Source: G965279335 sp965279285
Lineage (GTDB): Bacteria > Pseudomonadota > Gammaproteobacteria > DSM-16500
Length of the DNA stretch: 64,000 bases
Assembly: GCA_965279285.1 (NCBI GenBank)
Contig: OZ257148.1
Coordinates: forward strand, 930,001-994,000
Direction: 5' to 3'
Position numbers and translations under genes: made by a program. Each line of letters begins with the position of its first letter. The first letter of the stretch is position 1. Under the pieces are notes generated by a model, which was given only the letters and a program-made list of their open reading frames with translations, did no database searches and was not told the DNA's origin. Below, piece after piece: positions 37,206 to 46,520 of the stretch.

Positions 37206-38575
37206 GTCATATTGCATTTTTAAGAGAACGTTTTGCTAAAGTTGAGAATAAATCTGCATTGATTTGGAATGATAAAAATTATACTTACGGATATTTGTTA
37301 AACACGATTAATGACTGGCGACGTCAACTGGAAGAATTAAACATTTATTCGAATTCAGTGGTAAGTGTCAGCGCAGATTTTTCGCCCAATACGGTGGCGT
37401 TATTATTGGCCTTAATAGAATGGGGTTGCACGGTTGTTCCTTTGACAGAATCAGTGAATACAAAGCGTGAAGAATATCTTGCAACAGCCAAAGTGGATCT
37501 TGATTTTTCTATCGACCAAGATGATCGATTTATTGTGAAACGTTTTCCGAAACAGGATGAGCATCCGCTTTATAAACAATTATGGGCGTCAGGGCATCCT
37601 GGTTTGGTTTTGTTTTCTTCTGGATCGACTGGTGCAAGTAAGGCAATTTTGCATAACTTTACTGCTCTGTTAGAAAAATTTAAAGTAATGCGCGAGGCGA
37701 AGTGTACGATTACTTTTCTTCTGTTTGATCATATAGGTGGTATGAATACTTTACTACATACCTTGTCGAATTTAGGTACGGTGGTTATTGTTAAGGATAG
37801 ATCGCCAGATGCGGTGTGCCGTACTATTGAGCAGTTTAAAGTTCAAATACTGCCAACCTCACCCACATTTTTAAACCTATTGATGTTAAGTGGCGCGTTG
37901 AATCGATATGATTTATCTTCTTTGGATGTCGTAACTTACGGAACCGAAGTGATGCCAGAAAGTGTGTTGCATCGTTTTCATCAGTTACTGCCTAAGGTCG
38001 ATCTTCGTCAGACTTATGGCTTATCTGAAATAGGTATCTTGCGGTCAAAATCTGAATCTTCAAATTCACTCTGGATGAAGTTGGGTGGTGAAGGATTCCA
38101 AACGCGCGTAGTTGATAATTTGCTTGAAATTAAATCTGCTTCAACAATGCTCGGATATCTCAATGCAGAAAGTCCATTTACTGAAGACGGCTGGCTGAAA
38201 ACCGGCGATATGGTTGAAGAAAAGAATGGTTATTTTCGTGTGCTAGGTCGAAAATCAGAAATCATCAACGTTGGTGGTGAAAAAGTTTTTCCTGCTGAAG
38301 TGGAAAGTGTTTTGCAAAAACTAGAGGGTGTGGTTGACGTTTTTGTTTACGGCGAACCGAATGCTATTACAGGAAATATAGTTGCTGCTAAAATTTATTT
38401 AAATACAGCAGAAAGCCTAGCTGAATTTCGCAAGCGTATGATTGAATTTTGTCGAAATGAACTGCCAACATTTAAGATTCCACAAAAAGTGTCTTTAGTC
38501 ACGGATGTGTTACATGGTGGGCGATTTAAAAAAATTCGAAGTCAATTGCAGAGAAGTGAAAGTATAGTACTTTGA
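37202..38575 (+). CDS. AMP-dependent acyl-CoA/ACP ligase
   Basis: 457 residues of ANL superfamily, starting at TTG in the overlap GTTGAG with a GGAGG site 9 bp upstream. Motifs: P-loop FSSGSTGASKAIL near residue 137, TYGTEVMPESVL, the LRQTYGLSEIGIL motif near 275, DGWLKTGDMVEE, and the hinge GRKSEIINVGGEKVFPAEVE with C-terminal KIPQKV. It should adenylate a fatty or aryl acid and load it on the carrier or CoA. At 457 residues it is somewhat short but complete. Confidence 0.88.
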   Translation: MSHIAFLRERFAKVENKSALIWNDKNYTYGYLLNTINDWRRQLEELNIYSNSVVSVSADFSPNTVALLLALIEWGCTVVPLTESVNTKREEYLATAKVDLDFSIDQDDRFIVKRFPKQDEHPLYKQLWASGHPGLVLFSSGSTGASKAILHNFTALLEKFKVMREAKCTITFLLFDHIGGMNTLLHTLSNLGTVVIVKDRSPDAVCRTIEQFKVQILPTSPTFLNLLMLSGALNRYDLSSLDVVTYGTEVMPESVLHRFHQLLPKVDLRQTYGLSEIGILRSKSESSNSLWMKLGGEGFQTRVVDNLLEIKSASTMLGYLNAESPFTEDGWLKTGDMVEEKNGYFRVLGRKSEIINVGGEKVFPAEVESVLQKLEGVVDVFVYGEPNAITGNIVAAKIYLNTAESLAEFRKRMIEFCRNELPTFKIPQKVSLVTDVLHGGRFKKIRSQLQRSESIVL

Positions 38576-38627
38576 TGAATGATGCTATTTTACGGGTTTA
38601 AATATATAAAATACAAAGGAGAAAAGT

Positions 38628-39227
38628 ATGAATAATACAACAACTGTAAAAAAGAAAAATAGAGCTATTGCTCGGATTCAAGAGGCACAAGAAGTGATGA
38701 AAAGTGATCATCAGCGTGGATTAGCTTTGTTGAACGATATTTTTCGAGAAGGGCATTTACCAACTCACGCACTCAATGGACGTACTGCGGGCGAGATGAT
38801 TGGTGTCAATATTTCACGTACTCTCACTCCTATTGTTGAGAGCTTTCTTAAGCGTCGCATGCCTTGGGTAGGTAAGCTGTTTGATGCTAACAATGCGCAA
38901 GGTGATAATATTTTTTGGCGCAGTGCGTTACCTGCTTTTCGTTTTTGTTTTCCTTTTTATCGTAATTATCATGATGATGGTGCGAAAACTATACGTGCTT
39001 TTTCCTTTCGCACGTATGTTGGGAAAGGTATGCAAGATCCTGATAGAGATGTGTTAAAAATTGATTATAACAATAAATCTAATCCAGCTTCATCAATGCG
39101 CCGCATTTTGGATGAATTAGTTCAGGTTGATGATAATTTCTATCTCGGTAAGGCACATGTGCGTTGGTGGTGGGGGAAGTGGCAGCAAATTTTTTACTTT
39201 ACTCTACAAGTTACTGAACCTAATTAA
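38628..39227 (+). CDS. Conserved-looking protein of unknown function, 199 aa
   Basis: I do not recognise a family. No signal peptide or membrane helix is clear. Basic N-terminus, then a helical segment with REGHLPTHALNGRTAGEMIG, then a region that looks like beta structure ending in DDNFYLGKAHVRWWWGKW. Tryptophans cluster near the end (WWWGKWQQ). A strong AAAGGAG site precedes the ATG. Its position between the ligase and the alcohol-oxidase-like gene suggests a lipid-binding or lipocalin-like partner, but this is a guess. Confidence 0.6.
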   Translation: MNNTTTVKKKNRAIARIQEAQEVMKSDHQRGLALLNDIFREGHLPTHALNGRTAGEMIGVNISRTLTPIVESFLKRRMPWVGKLFDANNAQGDNIFWRSALPAFRFCFPFYRNYHDDGAKTIRAFSFRTYVGKGMQDPDRDVLKIDYNNKSNPASSMRRILDELVQVDDNFYLGKAHVRWWWGKWQQIFYFTLQVTEPN

Positions 39228-39248
39228 CGCTTTTATTAATGGAATAGT

Positions 39249-41243
39249 ATGGCTTTTTTGACCAAGACTGAACAACAAACGTTGGCTAATTTTTGCGATA
39301 CGTTGATTCCTGCTTTCCAATCGGAAGGCAGTGAAAATACGCATTTGATGTCTATCTCTGCGACAGATATTAGTTTGTCGCAACGACTTGAAGATAGCTT
39401 AGAGCGCGCAATAGATCGTCGCGCGCAAAAACAGCTCGCACAATTTTTTAAATTATTAGAAACCAGTTTTTTTAATGGACTGGTGTTTGGAAAATGGCTG
39501 CCGTTTTCCAAAATGAATTTGGAACAACGCACTTCAGTTTTATATTCTCTTGCGACACACCGTTTCGGTCTTTTGCGTAAATCATTCGCTGGCATTAAAC
39601 GTTTAGCAATGTTGATTTTTTACGCCACTCAATTTGAAAATACAGAGCAGTCTTTGGCAACTACTTTCAATTATCAAAAACCGCAACAATTGCAGGCGAA
39701 TGATTGTGAGAATCGTAAATCGATTGTTCCCCTCGAAGTCTCAACGGATTTAACCTTGACGTGTGATGTGCTGGTAGTCGGTTCTGGTGCCGGTGGTGGA
39801 GTTGTTGCTAGTGAGTTGGCCACGGCGGGGCATAACGTCCTCGTTGTTGATAAAGGTGAATATTTTGAAGATAACGATTTTTGCGGACGAGAGTTAAATA
39901 GTTATGAAAGGATGTACGAAAATTATGGCGCGTTAACTACAACCGACACGAGTATTATGGTATTTGCAGCAAGTGTAATTGGTGGTGGCACCACAATTAA
40001 TTGGACAGGCTCCTTACGGACACCAGAGGATATATTGTATGACTGGGAGCGCCAATATGGATTTGATGGAATTAGTGGTGCAGAGTACCAGCAGAGTTTA
40101 AACGCTGTTTCTCAACGTATGAATGTAAATACATTCAACGATGCCATGCGTAGTCAGAATACCCATGTTTTTGAAAATGGACTTCGCGCATTAAATTTTG
40201 ATACTGAAGTTATTCCCCGTAATGTAAAAGATTGTAAAGATTGTAGCTTTTGTAGTTTTGGTTGCAGTTATGGTGCCAAACAAAATACTGTAAAAACTTA
40301 TTTGCAGGATGCGTACGATAAGGGCGCGAGAATTTTAGCTAGGGCGAAAGTTAATCGTCTTCTGCATAGTAAAGGAAAAATTGATGGTGCGGAGTTAGAT
40401 GTTAAGAGCAAATGTGGTAAACATTTGCAACTTAAGATAAAGTGCAAAAAAGTAGTGTTGGCTGCTGGAACGATTAATTCGCCTGTCATTTTGTTACGAT
40501 CAGGTTTGAGAAATCCCCATATTGGACAACACTTACATCTACATCCAACGACGGTTACGACGGCCTTATTTAACCAACCCGTAAGAGTTTGGGAAGGAGC
40601 ACCGATGACGCGTTTAACCAATCAATTCGCTAATCTTGATGGACGTGGTTACGGTGTACGCTTGATGAATGCGCATGTTCATCCTGGTATGTTTGCTTCA
40701 GGAACAGCATGGCAATCAGGAAGACAGCATAAGCAAGCAATGCAACAAATGGAATATACTGCAAACATCATTACGATTACTCGTGATTTTTTTGGTGGAC
40801 AAGTTAAAGTTGATCGATCAGGCAATCCGATTGTGAAATATAAACTTCATTCCTACGATGCCAAGCATATGATGAAAGGTATTCAAGAAGCACTGCGTAT
40901 TCATATAGCTGCAGGCGCAACTGAAGTATACGCGCCTCATAATTCCCGCCCAACATTTTGCAATAATGGTAAACAATCCATAGATACATTTTTGGGTAAG
41001 GTGTCAAAAATGGGAATACGAACCAATGACTTGCCCTTATTCAGTGCCCATCAGATGTCATCAGCAAGAATAGCTGGAAGTGCTAAACAAGGCGTTGCTA
41101 ATCCTAATGGCGAAACATACGAGATCAAAGGATTATATATTACTGATGCGAGTGTATTACCTACTTGTAGTGGTGTGAATCCAATGTTAACAATTTCAGC
41201 GGTTGGACATTTCTTGGCGCAACGGATAAAGTCGAAAATGTAG
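39249..41243 (+). CDS. GMC oxidoreductase, long-chain fatty-alcohol-oxidase-like
   Basis: 664 residues. The FAD-binding Rossmann motif CDVLVVGSGAGGGVVASELA lies near residue 176. The cysteine-rich loop CKDCSFCSFGCSYGAKQNTV near 325 is characteristic of long-chain fatty alcohol oxidases. The C-terminal region contains FSAHQMSSARIAG and DASVLPTCSGVNPMLTISAV (active His and Asn). An N-terminal 160-residue helical part (LTKTEQQTLANFCDTLIP) also matches that family. No signal peptide is seen. It ends the cluster and could oxidise the alcohol or aldehyde released by the thioester reductase. Confidence 0.88.
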   Translation: MAFLTKTEQQTLANFCDTLIPAFQSEGSENTHLMSISATDISLSQRLEDSLERAIDRRAQKQLAQFFKLLETSFFNGLVFGKWLPFSKMNLEQRTSVLYSLATHRFGLLRKSFAGIKRLAMLIFYATQFENTEQSLATTFNYQKPQQLQANDCENRKSIVPLEVSTDLTLTCDVLVVGSGAGGGVVASELATAGHNVLVVDKGEYFEDNDFCGRELNSYERMYENYGALTTTDTSIMVFAASVIGGGTTINWTGSLRTPEDILYDWERQYGFDGISGAEYQQSLNAVSQRMNVNTFNDAMRSQNTHVFENGLRALNFDTEVIPRNVKDCKDCSFCSFGCSYGAKQNTVKTYLQDAYDKGARILARAKVNRLLHSKGKIDGAELDVKSKCGKHLQLKIKCKKVVLAAGTINSPVILLRSGLRNPHIGQHLHLHPTTVTTALFNQPVRVWEGAPMTRLTNQFANLDGRGYGVRLMNAHVHPGMFASGTAWQSGRQHKQAMQQMEYTANIITITRDFFGGQVKVDRSGNPIVKYKLHSYDAKHMMKGIQEALRIHIAAGATEVYAPHNSRPTFCNNGKQSIDTFLGKVSKMGIRTNDLPLFSAHQMSSARIAGSAKQGVANPNGETYEIKGLYITDASVLPTCSGVNPMLTISAVGHFLAQRIKSKM

Positions 41244-41339
41244 TGTCGTTTTTTGTAACAATATTTATAAATCATTGTTGATAACAAGCGTGAATTAAAA
41301 TAGGTTGGGTTGATAGTGGGTGGTTAAATTGGCGGATAC

Positions 41340-41440
41340 TAATAAAGGAAGGTTCGTTTTTTTATAGTAGTGGACTTGCTTAATAAACTTCTTTAAGTTA
41401 AAGTTTATTTTAATAAACGAAAGCGCACTTACCTTTATTA
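41340..41440. mobile_element. 101-bp MITE, copy 2
   Basis: Same length, ends (TAATAAAGG...CCTTTATTA) and most internal bases as 18199-18299; differences are scattered substitutions. It lies after the PKS cluster. Nothing else is supported at 41244-41339. Confidence 0.75.
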
Positions 41441-41468
41441 AGAAGGATTATGGCAGCCCATAAAGATC

Positions 41469-41890
41469 GGCTCTACGCGTTTTTGCGTGGAATCCCAGAA
41501 TTTAGTAAACTATCCCGTCAATTGAAAATGAACCCCAATAAGGAAATACGATGGTTAACAACTTGACAGTCATATCACTCCAATGGAAGCAAAAGAAAAA
41601 ATGACGAACTGGATTGAGGAAGTCACAAATTCTGAGTTAAGCTGTTTTGATCATTTCATTAAAACACTGACAAAGTATCAGCAGCAAATTACTAATTATT
41701 TTATACAACGAAACAACAGCGGATTTGTTGAAGGGTTTAACAATAAAGTAAAAGTGTTAAAGCGCAGATGTTACGGTTTATCCAATGCAACTAAATTATT
41801 TCAGAGGCTGATAATAGATACGCTGGGTATGGTGAGATTCGCTCCGGCCGCCGTTGCTTTCTGAGTATCCACGCGAAGACGCGAAGAGCC
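41469..41890 (+). mobile_element. Internally deleted ISL3-family element
   Basis: Inverted ends are GGCTCTACGCGTTTTTGCGT (41469) and the complement of ACGCGAAGACGCGAAGAGCC (ending 41890). GGCTCT ends are typical of ISL3. Only 422 bp remain of an expected 1.3 kb or more. Inside is a transposase tail and no intact gene; no target duplication is seen. Confidence 0.7.
41583..41864 (+). pseudogene. ISL3-family transposase, C-terminal fragment
   Basis: The fragment SGFVEGFNNKVKVLKRRCYG, then LSNATKLFQRLIIDTLGM, is the conserved C-terminus of ISL3 transposases. The catalytic Glu lies in FVEGFNNK. The frame can be followed upstream to about 41565 (HITPMEAK), but the zinc finger and first DDE residues are missing. 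It is not functional. Confidence 0.8.
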
Positions 41891-41929
41891 AATTTTTGTT
41901 GCATCCACAACTCAAGAGGGAAACTGACT

Positions 41930-43729
41930 ATGCCTAAAGCCACTTTTTCAGAAGCACTTCTCGCTGACATCGCTAGTGGTAGATGGCAAGAAAAGGAACT
42001 GGATTTATCCGGTCAACATCTTGACGCCAAGGCAGTCCAAAAATTGGCTAGTGCTTTGCTAGTAAACCCTTCTATTAAATCTCTTGATATCAGTTACCAG
42101 CATCTTGAGGGTGATGATGCATTTGCAAAAGTCTTGGCACAAAACACCGCGCTCACCTCATTAAGGATGAGCAATACCTTTATTGGCAATGAGGTTGCAA
42201 TAGCTTTGGCGGCTAGCAAAACACTCACCATGCTAGATTTGAGCTCGAATGGCAATATTAGCCATCCCGGGGCAAAAACCTTGGCGGCTAATAAAACACT
42301 CACCTGGCTAAATATGAACCATTGCTGTGTTTATGATGCAGGTGGAATAGCCCTCGCAGCTAATAACATCCTCACTACGCTGAATCTAAGCCGTAATGGG
42401 ATTGATGCTAAAGGTGCAAAAGCCTTGGCGGCTAATAAAACACTCACTACTTTAGATGTAAGCGAGAACAAGATTAGTACTAAAAGTGCAAAAGCGCTCG
42501 CGATTAATAAAACCTTAACCACACTAAGTGTGGGAGATGCTCAGATTTATGGTGAATGTGCAGAAGCCCTTGCGGCTAATAAAACCCTCACTTCAATGAA
42601 TTTGAGAGGAAACCAGATTGGTACTAAAGGTGTAAAAGCCCTCGCAGCTAATCAAACCCTCATCCTACTGGATGTGGATTTTAATAAATTAGGTGATGCA
42701 GATGCACGAATACTTGCACAGAATAAAACTCTTACCGAGTTGCATATACGTCATAACGAAATTGGTCCTGAAGGTGCAAAAGCACTGGCGCAAAACAGAA
42801 CGCTTACCACGTTGTACATGTATGATAACAAGATTGGTCTTAAAGGTGCGACATCCTTCGCAGCTAACAAAACCCTCACCACACTCTGTGTGGGCGCTAA
42901 CCAAATTGGTGATGAAGGTGCAAAAGCTCTGGCGCGAAACAGAACCCTTACTACGCTGAGGGTGTGCGGGGGAAGACCACCGATTGGTCTTGAAGGTGCT
43001 AAAGCACTGTTGACTCAAAACACAGCTCTCATTTTCCTTGCCATAGCTGATTGTTATCTTGGTGATGAAATTGCAAATGCCTTAGCGCAGAATAAGACTC
43101 TCACGGAGCTGGATGTGCCTGGCAACAGAATTACGGCTAAAGCCGCTAAAGCGATTGAAGTACACTTGCAAAAAAATCGGCAACGTCGCGAAAATTGGTT
43201 GCGGTTAGCGCCATTGATCGTGTTTGTGAGAGCGAACCTAAACCATCCATTGAAAACCTCCTTTCTGCCGTTGATTCCTTTTGTGGCACAGTTTGCTGAT
43301 GAAAAATACCAAGATAAACAAATAGCCCGTATTAATTTACATACGTTTTTTAACACCCGTTTTTTTAAACAACAGATTACTGAATCCAATCCAAGATTAT
43401 CCATGGTTGGCTTACAAGCTCAAAAAGAAGCTGTTGTTCATGCTAGTCAATATCAGGTTGATGCCAAAACAGATGGAAAAGAACAACAAGCCAACGATAA
43501 GCTGGCAGCCGCTGCTGGGACAGGGTTTAATTTATTGGGGGCATGGGCAGATTTTCAATCGACTTCTTTTGCAGCGCCTGCGCAGGCATCAGCAAGTGCT
43601 GCTGGCGGTAGTGGTTTTTTTGCTAAAGAAAAACCAGCCAACAAAACGAATAAGAGAGCTCAAGCACAGCCAAGCAGTGGTGCGGCAGCAGGAGCCGGCG
43701 CGGGAGTAACAAAACCTAAGCTGGTGTAA
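41930..43729 (+). CDS. Leucine-rich-repeat protein, 599 aa, ribonuclease-inhibitor type
   Basis: About 13 repeats of 28 residues (pattern NKTLTTLDVSENKISTKSAK, then ALA) fill residues 45-400. These are RI-type repeats like those in NLR proteins. Between about 405 and 480 is a helical region with a hydrophobic stretch (LIVFVRANLNHPLKTSFLPL). The last 110 residues are Ala/Gln-rich and low complexity. A GAGGG site precedes the ATG. The N-terminal PKATFSEALLADIASGRWQE motif is shared with the protein at 43959, so they are paralogues. No secretion signal is visible. Confidence 0.85.
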   Translation: MPKATFSEALLADIASGRWQEKELDLSGQHLDAKAVQKLASALLVNPSIKSLDISYQHLEGDDAFAKVLAQNTALTSLRMSNTFIGNEVAIALAASKTLTMLDLSSNGNISHPGAKTLAANKTLTWLNMNHCCVYDAGGIALAANNILTTLNLSRNGIDAKGAKALAANKTLTTLDVSENKISTKSAKALAINKTLTTLSVGDAQIYGECAEALAANKTLTSMNLRGNQIGTKGVKALAANQTLILLDVDFNKLGDADARILAQNKTLTELHIRHNEIGPEGAKALAQNRTLTTLYMYDNKIGLKGATSFAANKTLTTLCVGANQIGDEGAKALARNRTLTTLRVCGGRPPIGLEGAKALLTQNTALIFLAIADCYLGDEIANALAQNKTLTELDVPGNRITAKAAKAIEVHLQKNRQRRENWLRLAPLIVFVRANLNHPLKTSFLPLIPFVAQFADEKYQDKQIARINLHTFFNTRFFKQQITESNPRLSMVGLQAQKEAVVHASQYQVDAKTDGKEQQANDKLAAAAGTGFNLLGAWADFQSTSFAAPAQASASAAGGSGFFAKEKPANKTNKRAQAQPSSGAAAGAGAGVTKPKLV

Positions 43730-43958
43730 GGCAGCGCTTCAATGAGGTTTTGCTAAAAGTGGTCGTTGATAAACAAGTTGCATAAACTGCAAACGAAAAG
43801 ATAAATTAGTGATGAGGATGGCGTTGGTTAAAACGTAAAATTTAAAAATTTTATCGCAAAAAACAATATGTCCTGCATATACAAAGTGATCAACATCCTT
43901 CAAGCTCTAAATAATTTACCAAAAAATAAATTTTTTATTATTTTCAATAAGGATATTT

Positions 43959-45257
43959 ATGCCCAAAGTCATTTATTCTGAAAAACTTTTATCTGATATT
44001 CAGAGCGGCAATTGGCGAGAATCTGAATTAGACTTATCCAATCAAAAACCGAGTCTCGATGAAAAAGCCATCCAGCAGCTAGCCAGCGCCTTGGCTGCAA
44101 ACCCTTTTATCAAAACATTAGATGTAAACACCAATTGGCTTGGAGATGTCGAGATAGCTATCTTAGCCCAAAACACAACACTTGTGTCGTTGAATCTACA
44201 AGGCAATGTCATTAACGATGAAAGCGCGAAGGCTTTGGCTCAAAATCAAACACTCACATGGCTGGATCTGTCTGGCAGCAATATTTCCGCTGAAGGCGCG
44301 AAAGCTTTAGCTAAGAATCAAACACTTACGTGGTTGAAACTATGGGGCGCTGGTATAGGTGATGAAGGTGCAAAGGCTTTGGCTCAAAATACAACCCTCA
44401 GGTTCCTAAACCTAGGATATGAATACAACAGAATTGGCAATGAAGGTGCGAAAGCCTTGGCTCAAAATACAACCCTCACATCTCTAAATCTATGGCAGAA
44501 CAAAATTGGTGGTGAAGGCGCGAAAGCTTTGGCAAAAAATGCAACACTTATATCGCTGATTGTCTGGGGCTGCAAGATTGGTGAGACCGGTGCTGTTGCT
44601 CTGGCCAAAAACACTACCCTCACTTCGTTGGATTTGGGCAATAACAACATAGGCGCTGCAGGAGTACAAGCACTGGCACAGAATACAACCCTCACCGATC
44701 TGAATGTGGCGAGTAACAAACTAGGAGATGATGCCATAAAAAGTGTGAATGAAATGTTAAGCCGTAATAAAAAATTCAGGCAGGAATCGCTAACTATTAC
44801 TATAGGACAGGTTATCCCTGTATCTGCTTTAGTATTGATAATATTGACGTATTCCGCTGATTATCATTATGCGCCACAAGCTAACCAAACTAATGCACTA
44901 GATAAAGCTGCTCAAAACGATCAGGCTGTTCCATTAACTCATTTCCAAAAGCAACTAATATTAGAATATTCAGATGACTATGCCGCCCCAAAAGCGGATA
45001 TGGGCCAAGCTTCTGCACTTGCCAAAATAGGTTTTTTTGCAGAAACATCGGATATAAAAGCCGATCACAACACCCGTCTGCAAGGCAGCGCCCAATGTGT
45101 ATTTGCGGCTGCCGCCGCGAGCGCTGCTGTTAATCCTCATCCAGCTAAATCAAAATCTGATGGCAAAGCAGATGAACGACAAGCTAACCATAAGCCAGCA
45201 GCCGGTGCGGGAGTAGCAAAACCGGTTCTGTCAAAACTGAGTCGGATTATAGGGTAG
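43959..45257 (+). CDS. Leucine-rich-repeat protein, 432 aa, paralogue of the 599-aa protein
   Basis: It starts with the same N-terminal block (PKVIYSEKLLSDIQSGNWRE) and carries about 8 RI-type repeats (NTTLTSLNLWQNKIGGEGAK, ALA) to residue about 270. A hydrophobic segment follows (TITIGQVIPVSALVLIILTY, about residues 277-296), possibly a membrane helix. The tail is Ala/Lys/Gln-rich and ends in KSKSDGKADERQANHKPAAG, like the tail of its neighbour. An AAGGA site precedes the ATG. The stretch 43730-43958 between them holds nothing clear. Probable tandem duplication followed by loss of repeats. Confidence 0.82.
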   Translation: MPKVIYSEKLLSDIQSGNWRESELDLSNQKPSLDEKAIQQLASALAANPFIKTLDVNTNWLGDVEIAILAQNTTLVSLNLQGNVINDESAKALAQNQTLTWLDLSGSNISAEGAKALAKNQTLTWLKLWGAGIGDEGAKALAQNTTLRFLNLGYEYNRIGNEGAKALAQNTTLTSLNLWQNKIGGEGAKALAKNATLISLIVWGCKIGETGAVALAKNTTLTSLDLGNNNIGAAGVQALAQNTTLTDLNVASNKLGDDAIKSVNEMLSRNKKFRQESLTITIGQVIPVSALVLIILTYSADYHYAPQANQTNALDKAAQNDQAVPLTHFQKQLILEYSDDYAAPKADMGQASALAKIGFFAETSDIKADHNTRLQGSAQCVFAAAAASAAVNPHPAKSKSDGKADERQANHKPAAGAGVAKPVLSKLSRIIG

Positions 45258-45417
45258 CCCTCCATTGTTTTGCTATAATTCTTCACTTTTAAAATGGATT
45301 TTAATTATGAGCAGAATTTCGCGATATAGCCAAATTACTAACGCTAATTCTACTTTGTTATCCGGTTTTTCCTCTTTTTGGAGACCATAAAAATGTGTGT
45401 GGTCGCCTTGACAAAAA

Positions 45418-46520
45418 TTAAGCTTCTTTTTTCATGCCCACAAATTCATCTTTCTGATTTTTTATATTAAATCCTGGAAACCATCTGCTAAAATGCTCAT
45501 GCAATTCATTATTCAACACCGCAGTTCTTGTTTGTATCAGATAATGTGCGCCGGTGTAAGTCCATTGCATCTGTTGTTTTTTCACCATGCGTTTGGCAAC
45601 CACTTCATTGATCGTTGATTCAACAAATGCAGTTGAAATGGTTTCACTATATCGCCATTTTTCACCGTAATTTGTAATGAGATGTGAATTGTTTTCAATA
45701 TAGATTTGAAATTCTTCCAAGTGTCTAATTAATTTTTTCTTGTTTTGATATTTTATCTCATCATCAATCGCAATGAAATAGCAATCTTCGATGCGATCCA
45801 ATGCTTTAACAACATTACCATGCCACAGATACCATTTGGTGCTTTCTAAATGCTTTTCAAGCTCTTTCCCGTGTTTTAAATCAGAATGAATAAGACCTTT
45901 TGCAAATTGATTAAGCACCGTAATTCGCATAGTAATATGAAACCAATCCAATATGTGTTCTGATTCTGGATACATCATCCATTGCAATTCCCGCAGATTA
46001 TCAGCACCATCCGATAGAAAAGTGATTTGCTGGTTTGGTTGCATGCCTTGGTTAACTAGTACACTCATTACTCGTCTTTTTGGGTGGCTATCACATTTTT
46101 GAACAAATCCAAATCGTTTGGGTAATTGAGTGGCTGAAAATGATTTCCCAGCAATGATTTCAAAATTGTTATTTTTATTTCTCCAATTTTTTAAATAACC
46201 GCCGTCAATACCAACGGTAATTGGTTTACTAGGCTTTGGAAATTTATCTAATTCATTTTGACAGACTGAAATATATTCTGGTTTTCCTTCAAGCTCTTTC
46301 TCTTGACGTTTACCAATATTGTGCAAATGATTTCTAACTGTTGCTGCATTTTCAGCTTCACCAACGGGTAACACCTCTTTTAACAATTTTGCAGTCTGCC
46401 CAAAAGAAATTAATGATGCCCATTTTGTCTCAATATACTGCAATTCAGCGCTATTTTTATCCGATAGCCATTCAGGGTGGCTATGAGAACGCCCTCCAAA
46501 CTGCCTAAAATGACTAATCT
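45418..46520 (-). pseudogene. ISKra4-family transposase, truncated at its N-terminus
   Basis: About 367 residues remain open, with the DDE region GIDGGYLKNWRN, FLSDGADNLRELQWMM and ILDWFHITMRI, followed by AFVESTINEVVAKRM (catalytic Glu) and KKQQMQWTYTGAHYLIQTR. These are typical ISKra4 motifs. The first about 80-100 residues are missing: the frame runs directly into the end of the Tn3 fragment at 46520. The upstream stretch 45258-45417 has a TATAAT at about 45275 but no supported gene. Confidence 0.8.

Noticed and set aside
27330..41243. A complete PUFA (EPA/DHA) synthase locus.
   Set aside because: There is no PfaC-like KS/CLF protein, only one carrier domain in the PfaA-like protein, and no PfaE; a related but different pathway is more likely.
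42094..43404. Several long minus-strand frames under the leucine-rich-repeat gene.
   Set aside because: They arise from the repeated codon pattern of the LRR units on the opposite strand and have no ribosome sites.
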